Positions 1-8,010 are shown, counted from the stretch's first letter. The stretch: 27,052 nucleotides of DNA from JBBQER01 sp052148155 (GCA_052148155.1 JBKQIY010000217.1:1-27052), one strand, 5' to 3'. Notes: generated by a model from the letters alone, not told the origin. A program made the numbers and translations.

Positions 1-167
1 GATCGGTTCCCGAGTTGATCACAGCGATCGAGGAATTTCTGGACGCAAACAACGACGACCCCAAACCGTTCGTGTGGACCGCCACCGCCGAACAGATCCT
101 CAAGAAAGTGCAGCGCGGACGGATCGCACTCGCTCAAATCGCCGGCTAAAACTGATTCACTGCACTA
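1..167 (+). mobile_element. Right (3') end of an IS630-type element, left edge of window
   Basis: These bases recur in inverted orientation at the other end of the window (26886-27052), with only three mismatches, at 128, 133 and 146. Homology stops just after the sequence CACTAG. IS630/Tc1-type elements insert at TA, and a TA sits at 166-167 exactly where the two copies diverge (two further shared bases, GC, may be chance). The element continues outside the window, so its full length is unknown. The 3' untranslated tail after the transposase stop is only about 16 bases. Confidence 0.8.
3..149 (+). pseudogene. IS630-family transposase, C-terminal 48 residues (cut by window edge)
   Basis: The frame is open from base 3 to a TAA at 147-149. 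It ends with the motif PKPFVWTATAEQILKKV followed by a basic tail, which is characteristic of the C-terminus of IS630 (DDE_3) transposases. The catalytic DDE residues lie upstream, outside the window. The copy at the other end differs by one residue (Ala here, Asp there, in the tail) and two silent changes, so the ends come from two copies or two alleles rather than one read twice. It may be partial only because the sequence ends here. Confidence 0.8.
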
Positions 168-370
168 GCTGCAGCCCCGCACCCACGGTCAGCCTGCCGA
201 AACACGCCCCGCTCCGCTCCGGTGAGCGCTCACAGTCCGACCTGTTTGCGCGACCAGGAGCGCAGTCTTCGTCATAGCCTCCATCATCGCGACTCCATCG
301 ATGGTCTGTTCGGTTCGGAGCAGCCGGGCATAAACGCAGGCCCGGGTGCCCAGCTGCATGAACCAGCCCC

Positions 371-1621
371 ATGAATGAGGTGCAGTCGTACCAGCGTCGG
401 TCGTACGCGGCACTGCTTTCATCGGTGTTCTGCTCGTCCGCCGCGCTGGCACTGCTGACCACCGTTCTGGGCAAGCAGGTCTACGACCTGACGCACAGCC
501 CGCTCGCGTTGGGCCTCCTCGGCCTCGCCGAGTTCGCTCCCGCCGCGATCCTGGTCTTCGTCACGGGGACGCTCGCAGACCGGATCGACCGCCGGAAGCT
601 CGCGGCGGTTGCCCTCGCAGTCCAGGCGGCGAGCATCGCGTGCCTGGCGTGGTACGCGGGCACCGGCCCGACTTCGACGGTGCCGATTTTCGGCCTAGTC
701 GTCGCCTTCGGTACCGCCGCCGCGTTCGCCGCGCCGGCAACCCGCGCGCTGCCGTCCGATCTCGTGACGGCCGAACGGCTCCCTTGGCTGGTCGCGCGCC
801 AAAACGCCACAGGGCAGGGCGCCTCCATCGTCGGGCCCGTCGTCGGAGGATTCCTGTACGTCATCAACATCCGCCTGCCGTACGTCACAGGCGCCGTGCT
901 CGTGGTCGTATCCGCACTCACCATCCTGCTCGTCCACCCTCGGCACACGGCCGCGAGCGCCTCCCGTCCGCGCGCCGGTATTCGCGAAGCTGTCGAAGGG
1001 GTGCGTTTCGTGCGTTCGCAGCCGGTCCTGCTCGGCGCCATATCGCTCGATCTGTTCGCCGTGCTGTTCGGAGGTGCCGTCGCGCTCCTGCCCGCGATCG
1101 CCGAGACGCGACTCGACGTCGGTGCGGTCGGGCTCGGGTTCCTACGCGCCGCGGTCGGCATCGGGGCGGGAGCTGTCACGCTCTTCCTTACCCGACGCCC
1201 GGTCACGCGTCAGGTCGGTCGCACACTGTTCATCGCGGTCGCCGTGTTCGGCATGGGCACGATCGCGCTCGGCGCGACGACCAGCTTCGCGGTGGCGTTC
1301 GTCGCGCTCGTGGTGCTGTCCGGAGCCGACTCCATCAGCGTCTACATTCGCTCGACGCTCGTACCGTTGGCTACGCCGCAGAACAAACGCGGACGCGTGC
1401 TCGCAATCGAGAGCGTCTTCATCGGAGCGTCGAACGAGCTCGGTGCATTCGAGTCGGGCGTAGCCGGACAGCTCGTGGGCGCGCCCGCCGCCATCGTTCT
1501 CGGCGGCCTGGCCACGCTCGCGATCGCCGTCCTCTGGTGGACCGCCTTCCCGGCGCTACGCACCGCCGACGGCTTCCCCGTCCCCGTCGAAAACCCGGTC
1601 CCCCCTGCGCCGGACCCCTGA
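371..1621 (+). CDS. MFS transporter, EntS/MFS_3-type exporter
   Basis: This 416-residue protein is almost entirely hydrophobic helices, consistent with an inner-membrane secondary exporter. The first loop carries the MFS motif GTLADRIDRRK (around residues 61-71), and the segment AAPATRALPSDLV (around 118-130) is typical of the MFS_3/enterobactin-exporter group. The helix before VYDLTHSPLALG matches the family's first membrane span, but the N-terminus is a little short. The frame is closed by a TGA at 359-361 and ATG 371 is the only ATG in front of the first span. No good ribosome binding site precedes it, so the start is uncertain. The C-terminal 25 residues are a Pro-rich cytoplasmic tail. 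It faces the stress-protein gene tail to tail. The 200 bases between the IS end and this gene hold no gene I recognise. Substrate unknown. Confidence 0.85.
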   Translation: MNEVQSYQRRSYAALLSSVFCSSAALALLTTVLGKQVYDLTHSPLALGLLGLAEFAPAAILVFVTGTLADRIDRRKLAAVALAVQAASIACLAWYAGTGPTSTVPIFGLVVAFGTAAAFAAPATRALPSDLVTAERLPWLVARQNATGQGASIVGPVVGGFLYVINIRLPYVTGAVLVVVSALTILLVHPRHTAASASRPRAGIREAVEGVRFVRSQPVLLGAISLDLFAVLFGGAVALLPAIAETRLDVGAVGLGFLRAAVGIGAGAVTLFLTRRPVTRQVGRTLFIAVAVFGMGTIALGATTSFAVAFVALVVLSGADSISVYIRSTLVPLATPQNKRGRVLAIESVFIGASNELGAFESGVAGQLVGAPAAIVLGGLATLAIAVLWWTAFPALRTADGFPVPVENPVPPAPDP

Positions 1622-1770
1622 ACGTGACGGTGCTCATGGACCTGAAACCACGGCGGGTCGGCTTCACCACGTTCCCACTGACGTGACATCAGCGCGCACG
1701 CAAGAGGTATCGACACCGTCTTATCGGCGTCGAGCCGGTCGGCGGCCTGAGATTCGCGTCGGCGGTACAG

Positions 1771-2256
1771 TCAGAGGGCGCTCGGTTGCAGCTCTGCGAG
1801 CATGCCCCCGTCGACCTTGGGGTGGCGCACAACGAGCACCGAAATCGGCGACGAGCGCACCAGCTTTTGTGCAATGGAACCGAGCGCGAGGCCACCGAGG
1901 AGACTGTGACCGCGTCCCCCGACGATGATTACTGCGGCGTCGCGTTTCACTGCATATTCGATGAGCTCGTGAGCGGCTTCACCGACGGCGACGTCGAACG
2001 TCCACTTGACGGCCCGTTTGGCGAGGACATCGAACGCGCGCCGGCGGCTCATGGCCTCAAGCTCTTCGACACTCCGTTCGATGTACACCTCGGCCGAGCC
2101 GTCGAACGCGCCGGCGAGCGTCCCCGCGGCGCCGGGATCGTGCACGAAGACGATCGAGAGCTGCGAATCGGTCTGCTCAGCGAGGTCGGCTGCCTGGAGA
2201 AGGGCGGCGAAACTGCTCTTCGAGCCATCGACACCGACCACGAGCGTGTGTGTCAT
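1771..2256 (-). CDS. Universal stress protein, UspA family, ATP-binding type
   Basis: A single Usp domain of 161 residues. It begins MTHTLVVGVDGS (first beta strand with the conserved Asp) and ends with the nucleotide-binding signature G-x2-G-x9-G-S (GGRG...LALGS), followed by the last strand SVLVVRHPK. This makes it the ATP-binding subclass of the family. The frame stays open for 13 more codons upstream, but a GAGGAG at 2266-2271 lies nine bases from the ATG at 2256, so that start is chosen. Usp proteins are soluble stress, dormancy or hypoxia proteins. The gene is divergent from the MarR regulator and shares its promoter region, which suggests control by it (inference). Confidence 0.9.
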   Translation of the reverse strand: MTHTLVVGVDGSKSSFAALLQAADLAEQTDSQLSIVFVHDPGAAGTLAGAFDGSAEVYIERSVEELEAMSRRRAFDVLAKRAVKWTFDVAVGEAAHELIEYAVKRDAAVIIVGGRGHSLLGGLALGSIAQKLVRSSPISVLVVRHPKVDGGMLAELQPSAL

Positions 2257-2282
2257 CGGAATCATCTCCTCTACACAACTAC

Positions 2283-2319
2283 CTGTGTCATACATCTAGA
2301 TGTCTCCTGTATCATACAG
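2283..2319. promoter_or_regulatory. Candidate MarR operator: two repeats plus a central palindrome
   Basis: Three symmetric elements fill the 66-base gap between the divergent stress-protein and MarR starts. CTGTATCATACAG (2307-2319) is a perfect odd-centred inverted repeat ending three bases before the MarR ATG. CTGTGTCATACA (2283-2294) is a second copy differing at one of 12 positions, 24 bp (a little over two helical turns) away. Between them ACATCTAGATGT (2292-2303) is a perfect 12-bp palindrome. Paired inverted repeats over a divergent promoter are the usual arrangement for MarR autoregulation; binding itself is inferred. Confidence 0.65.
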
Positions 2320-2322
2320 CCG

Positions 2323-2844
2323 ATGACGACCAAAGCAAGGCCCGGCTCCCACACCAACGAACACACGACGGACGGCGAAGCGCTCGATCTCATCGAGACC
2401 GAGCTGGCCGTCCTCACTCGGGCACTCGAGCGCCTCCAGCGCAGATCTGAGATCTACAAGGACCTCGACCGCGCCAGCTACCTCATCGCTCGGACCCTCG
2501 CCACGACCGGGCCGATCAGCATCAACCGTCTCGCTTCCACCCTTGGCCTCGACGCGACCACCGTCACCCGACAGGTCGCAACGATGCACGCGAACCGATT
2601 CGTCCTGCGGCGCGCTGACCCCACAGATGGACGCGTCAGCCTGGTCAGCCTGTCCGAGAAAGGTCGCCGCACCATGCTCGGAGTTCAACTCGGCCGCAAG
2701 CAACGGATCAAAACACTCCTCAGCCAGTGGACGGCTCCGGATCGACTCGAACTCGGACGCCTCCTCGCGAAGTTCAACAAGGCCGTGACCGAGATGCAGC
2801 AAACCGACCTCGGTCGGCCGGAGCCGACTCAGCCGGCACGCTGA
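2323..2844 (+). CDS. MarR-family transcriptional regulator
   Basis: A 173-residue winged-helix regulator. After a polar N-terminus comes a dimerisation helix (LDLIETELAVLTRALERL, about residues 20-37). The recognition core follows, with ISINRLASTLGLDATTVTRQV (helix-turn-helix, about 67-87), then the wing RRADPTDGRVSLVSLSEKGRR (about 97-117), whose DxR motif is the MarR hallmark. A C-terminal helix closes the dimer interface. ATG 2323 directly follows the candidate operator and there is no Shine-Dalgarno sequence, so a leaderless or very short-leader transcript is plausible. It probably represses itself and the divergent stress protein. An ohr relic lies downstream, but the reactive N-terminal Cys of OhrR regulators is not evident, so I do not call it ohrR. 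Confidence 0.9.
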   Translation: MTTKARPGSHTNEHTTDGEALDLIETELAVLTRALERLQRRSEIYKDLDRASYLIARTLATTGPISINRLASTLGLDATTVTRQVATMHANRFVLRRADPTDGRVSLVSLSEKGRRTMLGVQLGRKQRIKTLLSQWTAPDRLELGRLLAKFNKAVTEMQQTDLGRPEPTQPAR

Positions 2845-3100
2845 AAGACATCACGCAATCGGCTGAGCTGAGAACACCGACCATCCACATCACGGGAGCA
2901 CCGACAATCGGCGGCGCGACCGGCAACGCAACACCGAGTGGGACCCAACAACGCGGGTTCAGTCTTCGGTACGCGGTATTTCGATGCCAACGCGTCGCGT
3001 AGAGACTGGTTCGTTCGGACGGACCGACTCCAGCAACCCGGTGGTTGATCGCAGCGCCGGGCCCACTGACATTCATGGGCCGAATAACGATGGGGCCTCG

Positions 3101-3207
3101 TCAACTCAGCTCGGCGTCGAGACGGAGTTCGACGTCGATGTTGCCTCGAGTGGCATTGGAGTAGGGGCACACCTGATGCGCTCCTCTCCCCGAGCCTGGT
3201 TCAGGTG
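3101..3207 (-). pseudogene. Relic of an organic hydroperoxide resistance protein (Ohr/OsmC), C-terminus only
   Basis: Reading from 3181 down to the TGA at 3101-3103 gives AHQVCPYSNATRGNIDVELR plus a short tail. This is the near-invariant C-terminal motif of Ohr peroxidases and contains one of the two reactive cysteines (VCPYS). Just upstream the related reading HLNQARGEE lies in a different frame, so at least one indel separates the pieces. The N-terminal two thirds, with the first catalytic Cys, are absent: the oxidoreductase gene ends at 3263 where they should lie. The 250 bases on the other side (2845-3100) show nothing I can assign. Confidence 0.7.
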
Positions 3208-3262
3208 TGCCTCTGAGTGCAGCCTGAGAGGGTGACGCCGGTGTCTCTCCATGTATTGAGAA

Positions 3263-4183
3263 TCAGGGAATCAGCACGATCTTGCCGTGCGTGTGTCGCT
3301 TCTCGAGCTCGGCGAACGCGTCGCGAACGTCATCAAGCCGGTACGTTGCGGCAATTGGAATCTCGATCTGCCCTGACGCGACGAGATCGGCCATCTGCGA
3401 CAACACGTCGGTCGTGGAGGCGTCGCCACTTCCCTCGGCCTTCGTTCCGAGCTCCTGTGCCTTCTTACGCGAGATGATGGTCTCGATGCGATATGGCGCG
3501 ACGCCGAGATCGACCGCCAGCTGCACGTACTGCGGCCCGAACAGGTCGATGAAGGCGTCGATGCCATTCGGCGCCGCGGCGCGAAGACGTTCTATGAGCG
3601 CGCCGCCGTAGGGGATGGGAGTGACCCCGTGCGCCACAAGCCAATCGTGGTGAGGCACTGACGCGATGCCGAGCACGATCGAGCCCTTCGTGCGCAGGAG
3701 CTGGACGACGACTGTGCCTACTCCGCCGGCCGCGCCCGACACGGCAACGGTGTCATCTTGCGCGGCATCGACAGCCCGCACCGCGGCGTACGCGGTGCAG
3801 CCGACGACGTAGAGCGAGCCGGCAACCTCCCAACTCAGCTCGGCGGGTTTGTTGATCAGCTGGGTGACCGGAACTGCGACGTACTCGGCGTGACTCGACC
3901 GCGACCACGACCAGCCGAGCACTTCGTCACCGACCGCAAACTCCGTGACCCCCTCCGCGACCGAGCTGACCACTCCGGCGAGGTCGCTGCCCTCGCCCGA
4001 CGGGAACGTCGCCGGGAATCTCGCATGGAGCGCTCCTTCGCGAATCGCCACTTCGCCCGGGTTGATCCCTGCGGCGCGAACTCCGACGACGACCTCGCCG
4101 GCCGCCGGTTCGGGGACTGCAACATCAGCGATGTACAGGACGTCACGGTCTCCGTAGCGATCGAACCGTACTGCTCGAGCCAT
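3263..4183 (-). CDS. NADPH:quinone-oxidoreductase-like MDR/zinc-independent alcohol dehydrogenase
   Basis: At 306 residues it is a full-length quinone oxidoreductase-like member of the medium-chain dehydrogenase/reductase superfamily. The N-terminal GroES-like domain contains VRAAGINPGEVAIREG and the FPSGEGSDLAGVV segment (about residues 35-70). The Rossmann domain starts at about residue 145 with SGAAGGVGTVVVQLL, the AxxGGVG motif that binds NAD(P)H. The zinc-binding cysteine cluster of true alcohol dehydrogenases is absent. The C-terminal YRLDDVRDAFAELEKRHTHGKIVL block is the standard family ending. GGGAGA lies seven bases before the ATG. Expected activity is NADPH-dependent reduction of quinones or enones in the cytoplasm; the substrate is not readable. 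Confidence 0.9.
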   Translation of the reverse strand: MARAVRFDRYGDRDVLYIADVAVPEPAAGEVVVGVRAAGINPGEVAIREGALHARFPATFPSGEGSDLAGVVSSVAEGVTEFAVGDEVLGWSWSRSSHAEYVAVPVTQLINKPAELSWEVAGSLYVVGCTAYAAVRAVDAAQDDTVAVSGAAGGVGTVVVQLLRTKGSIVLGIASVPHHDWLVAHGVTPIPYGGALIERLRAAAPNGIDAFIDLFGPQYVQLAVDLGVAPYRIETIISRKKAQELGTKAEGSGDASTTDVLSQMADLVASGQIEIPIAATYRLDDVRDAFAELEKRHTHGKIVLIP

Positions 4184-4218
4184 TCCATTCTCCCTAATCG
4201 ACTCCGAAGATCCTTCGC

Positions 4219-4308
4219 TCAGTCTTCAACGGTCGCGGCGACGATGTCGATGTGCGCGTTGCGGAGCAACCGATGCAAGCGTGACGCGACAGACCCGCGA
4301 CGAATACG
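4219..4308 (-). pseudogene. Possible C-terminal relic of a second universal stress protein
   Basis: The minus-strand reading RGSVASRLHRLLRNAHIDIV, ending at a TGA at 4219-4221, resembles the last helix and strand of Usp proteins (G-S-V-A-x-x-L...I-x-V). The upstream sequence in that frame does not look like a Usp domain. It lies directly upstream of the oxidoreductase start. The match is short and could be coincidence. Confidence 0.2.
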
Positions 4309-4478
4309 TCGCCGAGCGCTATCTGCACCTCGGGCGGGAATCTGGACACGTCTCCGCGAGTTGAACGCTACGCGAACTTTGGTGGACGGCCCACAGCAGC
4401 GGGCACCCCCAGTCACCGAAGAGCACACTATAAGCACGCCGAACGGGTTGCCATCCCATCCCTCCTACGAGGATCATC

Positions 4479-4556
4479 ATGTTGGTCGTCATACTTCTAC
4501 TCGCCGCGATACTTGTGGCGGTCATCGTGACCAGCACCCGCGTCGATGCACACTGA
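4479..4556 (+). CDS. 25-residue single-span membrane microprotein
   Basis: MLVVILLLAAILVAVIVTST is followed by five polar residues and a TGA at 4554-4556. The first 18 residues form one uninterrupted hydrophobic helix, enough to cross a membrane, with a short polar C-terminus. AGGA at 4470-4473 lies five bases before the ATG at 4479, which is a good ribosome binding site. CCTC at 4461-4464 can pair with GAGG at 4469-4472 and might occlude it. A similar microprotein lies at 9902-10003, with the same pattern of a hydrophobic run followed by VTS and a polar tail. The family is not recognised; it is not evidently KdpF. Confidence 0.45.
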   Translation: MLVVILLLAAILVAVIVTSTRVDAH

Positions 4557-4601
4557 GACGCTCAGGAAGACTGGACCTAGACATCCCACGGTTGGTTGGT
4601 G

Positions 4602-4757
4602 TCAAGTGGCTGTGGTGAGGCGGTGTCCCCAGGCGATGTGTTCGTTGTAGGGCGTGTTGTGTTGGAGGCAACCGTGGAGGATGCCGACGAGCCGGTTGGC
4701 GAGTGCTCGTAGGGCTCGGTGGTGGGTGTCGCCGGCGAGGCGTACTCGGTCGACGCG
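4602..4757 (-). pseudogene. IS110-family transposase relic, C-terminus
   Basis: From a TAG at 4758-4760 to the TGA at 4602-4604 the minus strand reads LAGDTHHRALRALANRLVGI, then LHGCLQHNTPYNEHIAWGH. This matches the C-terminal end of IS110/IS116/IS902-type transposases (DEDD plus Ser domain family). The frame has a stop just upstream, and the preceding few hundred bases show no transposase domain, so only the tail remains. No inverted repeats were seen, which is usual for IS110. It marks an old insertion and later deletion in this gap. Confidence 0.65.
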
Positions 4758-4760
4758 CTA

Positions 4761-5263
4761 GTAGTTCTGGCGTTCCGATCGAACACGGTTGGTGGTCGAC
4801 GTGCATTCACGGCCTGAGGAGAACACGCGGAGGTGGTTCACCCCAGGCATCTGGTCTCCGCACCGCTCCGTTCACTCGTCGCGCCAGCGACATCCGCGGG
4901 TCGGATGCATCGATCACAGCTACAACGACAAGGACGCGCTAAGCGTCGGGTCGTTGCCCGATAACCGCATGAGACCGGTCCTACCTCGAAGCGCACCGCC
5001 ATAAACTCCGTGAACTTCTCAGCAGACCTCGCGTTCTCCGTCGCCCAATCAAGCATCGCGTTCGCGTCTGCGCCGGTCGCCTAGTACTCACGACATGCCC
5101 TCCCCAAGGCTTAGCTGATGCCAAGAGAAGGCACGGGACGACGGATCCCACACCTCCCAAGTGGTGTCTCGCGGATCGATCGGCCGGGCACGATGTGTAG
5201 CACCGCCAACACGATCCCTCACAGAGCGGTCATGCCGGCGTTTGTCGCTATCCTCAACGACTG
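4761..5263. other. Gap of about 500 bases without a supported gene
   Basis: Both strands are broken by stops or give only arginine-rich shadow frames. One minus-strand stretch (about 4985-5056, reading MLDWATENARSAEKFTEFMA) looks somewhat protein-like but soon degenerates. Just before the next gene, TATCCT at 5249-5254 lies nine bases from the ATG at 5264, so that gene could be transcribed leaderless; it has no ribosome binding site. Confidence 0.4.
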
Positions 5264-5704
5264 ATGCCAGCGTGCTCCTATGAGGTCACCGCTCAGTCGA
5301 CCGCCGCGCCCGAGCTGGTGTTCGAACTCCTCGCCGATGCGACCTCGTGGCCGCAATGGGCAGGGTCGCTCACGACACACGGCTCATGGGAACGTGAGGG
5401 CACTCCCCCACCGGGCGGCCTCGGCGCGATCCGCAAACTCGGACGCTGGCCGATATACGGGCAGGAAGAGATCGTCGCATACACACCACCCACACACCTC
5501 GGGTACACAATCCTAAAAGGTCAACCGGTTCGCAACTACCGAGCCGACGTCACCCTCACACGCGCCAGTGACGGCACCTTGATCACTTGGACCGCGACCT
5601 TCGATCCGCGCATTCCCGGCACCGGCAAACTGGTCACGGCATTCTTCCGCCGCATCATCACGACCTTCGCGAACGGGCTCGCCGATTACGCGGCGACGAA
5701 ATAG
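5264..5704 (+). CDS. SRPBCC (START/Bet v1-like) family protein
   Basis: A 146-residue single-domain protein with the SRPBCC pattern. It opens with SYEVTAQSTAAPELVFELLADATSW..W (strand, then the helix with the conserved Trp). Next come antiparallel strands, including GAIRKLGRWPIYGQEEIVAY and LGYTILKGQPVRNYRADVTL, a Thr-rich strand TLITWTATFDPRIPGTG, and the long C-terminal helix LVTAFFRRIITTFANGLADY. The fold makes a hydrophobic pocket for lipids or polyketides, and this subgroup is usually annotated polyketide cyclase/dehydrase or lipid-transport-like. No catalytic residue is assignable. It stands alone between relics. The ATG has no Shine-Dalgarno sequence. Confidence 0.85.
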   Translation: MPACSYEVTAQSTAAPELVFELLADATSWPQWAGSLTTHGSWEREGTPPPGGLGAIRKLGRWPIYGQEEIVAYTPPTHLGYTILKGQPVRNYRADVTLTRASDGTLITWTATFDPRIPGTGKLVTAFFRRIITTFANGLADYAATK

Positions 5705-5791
5705 TCGACTTCCAAACGTCGACGTCCATCGCGAGATTCTCACCGCAGGTCAGCGTCTTCGCGTCACGACGCGGTTGCCCCGCGATTCTCT

Positions 5792-6807
5792 TCAAGTTGA
5801 CTGGGCGAGCGTGACGACCAAAACCGAAGGCAGAGAAGCTGGGCCGTCTCCGAGACGATTGTGTGCGATCACGTCGCATGTGTAGGACTTGGCAGGCGAG
5901 AGCCCGGGGACGACGACCGGTGAGGTGATGCCGGTTCGTATGTTCGCGACACCACCGTCAGACGAGATGCAGGTGATCCGATAGTGCAGAATCGGCCGTC
6001 CACCGTCATGCGTGGGTTTGGTGAACGAGACGGTCAGACTGCCTACGCCAGCAGTGACCGACGTGATCGTCGCCGCACCGAGCCCCGGCAGTGGAGGGAG
6101 CGGAACGACGGGGTTCGACGGTGTCGAATAGGGACCGAACCCGTTCGGGTTCTCTTCCCGAACGACGCACGTGTAGGTCTTGCCGGGCGTGAGGGGACCG
6201 ACGACGAGCGCCCGTCGGTGCACTCGGCGAGATGCGGCGATTCCGCCGTTACGCGACGTGCATTTACCTCGGTGCGCGACGAGATTGTTCCGAAACCTGG
6301 GAGGTTCCGGTGCGCTGGTCCAGTCGAGCCTGATGCTCTCGCTTTCGGCAATTGCATGGACGTCCGTGGGTGCACCCGGCGTGGCGTGACGCACACTCAG
6401 AAACGGAACAAACCGGGACCGACACAGCCGAGAACGCACCCAAGCCGACCGCGTTCCTAGCCGCCACCCGACACGTATACGACTTGCCCGGCACGAGACC
6501 ACCCACCCGCAACGGCGACACCTTCCCACTCCGTGTCGCACCCAACGAACCATCGGCGGTCGTACACGTCGCCGTGTAGGCGAAGACCGGCCCCCCACCA
6601 TCATCCGCAGGCGCAGTGAAAGCCACCGTGGCGTTCTGCCCCTCCCGCCGTTACGGATGTGATTGTCGGCAGGCTTGGAACAGTCGGTGTCGTTGCACCA
6701 GCCGGAACACCACCACCCACGACGAACGCGGCGACCACGATCTCACACCACCAAAGCCGCCACGACCTGCTCACTGCAAGCCTCACCCCCAACCCCCGCA
6801 GAATCAT
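5792..6807 (-). pseudogene. Secreted fibronectin type III repeat protein, two frameshifts
   Basis: The protein spans three reading frames. Residues 1-45 hold a basic start, a hydrophobic signal region (EIVVAAFVVGGGVPAGA) and the start of repeat 1 (TITSVTAGG). A second frame continues with FTAPADDGGGPVFAYTATC and GLVPGKSYTCRVAARNAVG. A third carries repeats 2 and 3, each ending LTPGKTYTC or LSPAKSYTC followed by an N-x-x-G-x-G-P/A turn. These are FN3-type repeats with the pair of Cys found in actinobacterial cell-surface FN3 proteins. The frame breaks fall near 6640 (a G-rich run) and near 6405. Each equals one extra base; removing both leaves 1014 bases, exactly 338 codons. It is either recently broken or mis-sequenced. 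No RBS is evident at ATG 6807. Confidence 0.75.
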
Positions 6808-7185
6808 CGAGGGCGTCCCATATGTTACGACAACCGAGGTTTACTCCCCACTGCTCACACGGAACTGAATCCGAAGATTGGGTTGGTGGCAGTTCGGCGG
6901 TCCAACATCGTGTTGGTGGTAGCCGTGCGGCTCATCGGTGCAAGCTCGCGATCGCACGGGACTGGCAGCATCTTCTTCAAGTGCCGTAGCCCCGATTGCC
7001 GATGAGAGGTGGGGCAAGAAAGGCAGAACCCGTGACATCACCCGACCTCGCAGTTCTGGCGAGGCAATGGCTCCGCGACTATCACGCAAGAACGGACGTG
7101 GAGCCCAGTCCAAACGCAGAGGTGCCGGAGGCCGCGACGCAACCTCCAAGCAGCGAGAACACGTAACAATCATCTTTGCTATTCC
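6808..7185. other. Gap of about 380 bases without a supported gene
   Basis: It lies between the frameshifted FN3 gene start and a strong hairpin. Frames on both strands are open for long stretches, but their arginine- and serine-rich translations resemble shadow frames of GC-rich DNA. I see no domain, no good ribosome binding site and no repeat. Confidence 0.4.
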
Positions 7186-7215
7186 GAGGGTCCCCGACTT
7201 CGGCCGGGGACCCTC
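7186..7215 (-). terminator. Strong hairpin with TTCG-type tetraloop downstream of the CNB gene
   Basis: GAGGGTCCCCGAC (7186-7198), TTCG (7199-7202), then GCCGGGGACCCTC (7203-7215). Twelve of 13 pairs match and the loop is a stable tetraloop. It lies 137 bases past the stop of the minus-strand cyclic-nucleotide-binding gene. There is no long U tract on either side, as is common for high-GC terminators. Confidence 0.6.
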
Positions 7216-7351
7216 TCGCGCGTACGCCTCGATCCGCCGGTTGGTGCCGCGACGGCGAGTTCGCGTTGTGAAGAGCGTCCGGCGCGGCCTTTCCGTAGTG
7301 TCGGTTGCGGTGTTACCTGTTCCGCGAGCGGTCGTTGTGCCGCGCTGTTGG

Positions 7352-7814
7352 TCAGCCGATTTCGCTCCGCGCATCACGTGCGTCGGCTGGGACGTACTTC
7401 GTTTCGATGTCGCGGAGTCGGCCTGCGAGCACGATGAGCATCTTGCGGTCCACCGAAGGCATCGTCGTCACGACCCCATTGAACGCCGCCGTCGTGAGCA
7501 CCAGCACCCGGGTCCGCTCGGTCGTGGTGACGGTTGCGGTACGCGGTTTCCCGTCAAGCAGCGACATCTCACCAAAGAATGAGCCGGGACCGAGGACGGC
7601 GATCTCGGTGGCGTCGCGGGTGACGACAGCTTTGCCTTCCACGATCACGACGAACTCGCGGCCGTGTTCGCCTTGTCTGGTCAACGGTTTGCCGGTTGGC
7701 ACTTCGATCTCTGTCGTCGCGCTCTGCAATACGTCTAACTCGCGTTGCGAACACTGCTCGAAGAGCCAGACCCTGCGGAGCAGGTCCACCCGATGCTTTT
7801 TTTGTCACACGCAT
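7352..7814 (-). CDS. Cyclic-nucleotide-binding (CRP/CNB) domain protein, start split by a 7-A run
   Basis: A stand-alone CNB domain protein. It shows LTRQGEHGREFVVIVEGKA (beta roll) and the phosphate-binding cassette FFGEMSLLDGKPRTATV with its conserved Glu and Arg, then the C-terminal helices. No helix-turn-helix follows, so it is not a CRP regulator. It would bind cAMP or cGMP in the cytoplasm as a small sensor. The best start is ATG 7814, with GAGGAG six bases upstream. That frame (MRVTKK...) runs out of phase at an A7 run (T7 at 7797-7803 on the given strand). With six A's it reads MRVTKKHRVDLLRRVWLFEQ, the usual family N-terminus, and the corrected length is 154 codons. As written, translation could begin at GTG 7789. 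See finding. Confidence 0.8.
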
Positions 7815-8010
7815 CTTCCGCTCCTCTTTGCCGGAACGGTCGAGACGAGATCGCGACGATCCGGGCGTTCGGCTGTCTGGTGGTTCTTTCAGGGTCGGCC
7901 AGCAGCTTGCTCGAATTGTCGGGCACGGTTCAACCTGGCCGGACTTCGGTATTTTGGCCCACAAACACCGTGACCTATCGCGAACTCCCGATCGGCGCAG
8001 ACGTCGCGTC

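Noticed and set aside
157..474. Minus-strand frames between the IS end and the MFS gene
   Set aside because: One reads somewhat protein-like (MMEAMTKTALLVAQTGRT) but has no domain, overlaps the MFS start and lacks a ribosome binding site.
6841..7377. 178-residue minus-strand open frame
   Set aside because: Arg/Thr/Pro-rich composition without hydrophobic periodicity, contains the 7186-7215 hairpin and overlaps the end of the CNB gene; it looks like a GC-rich shadow.
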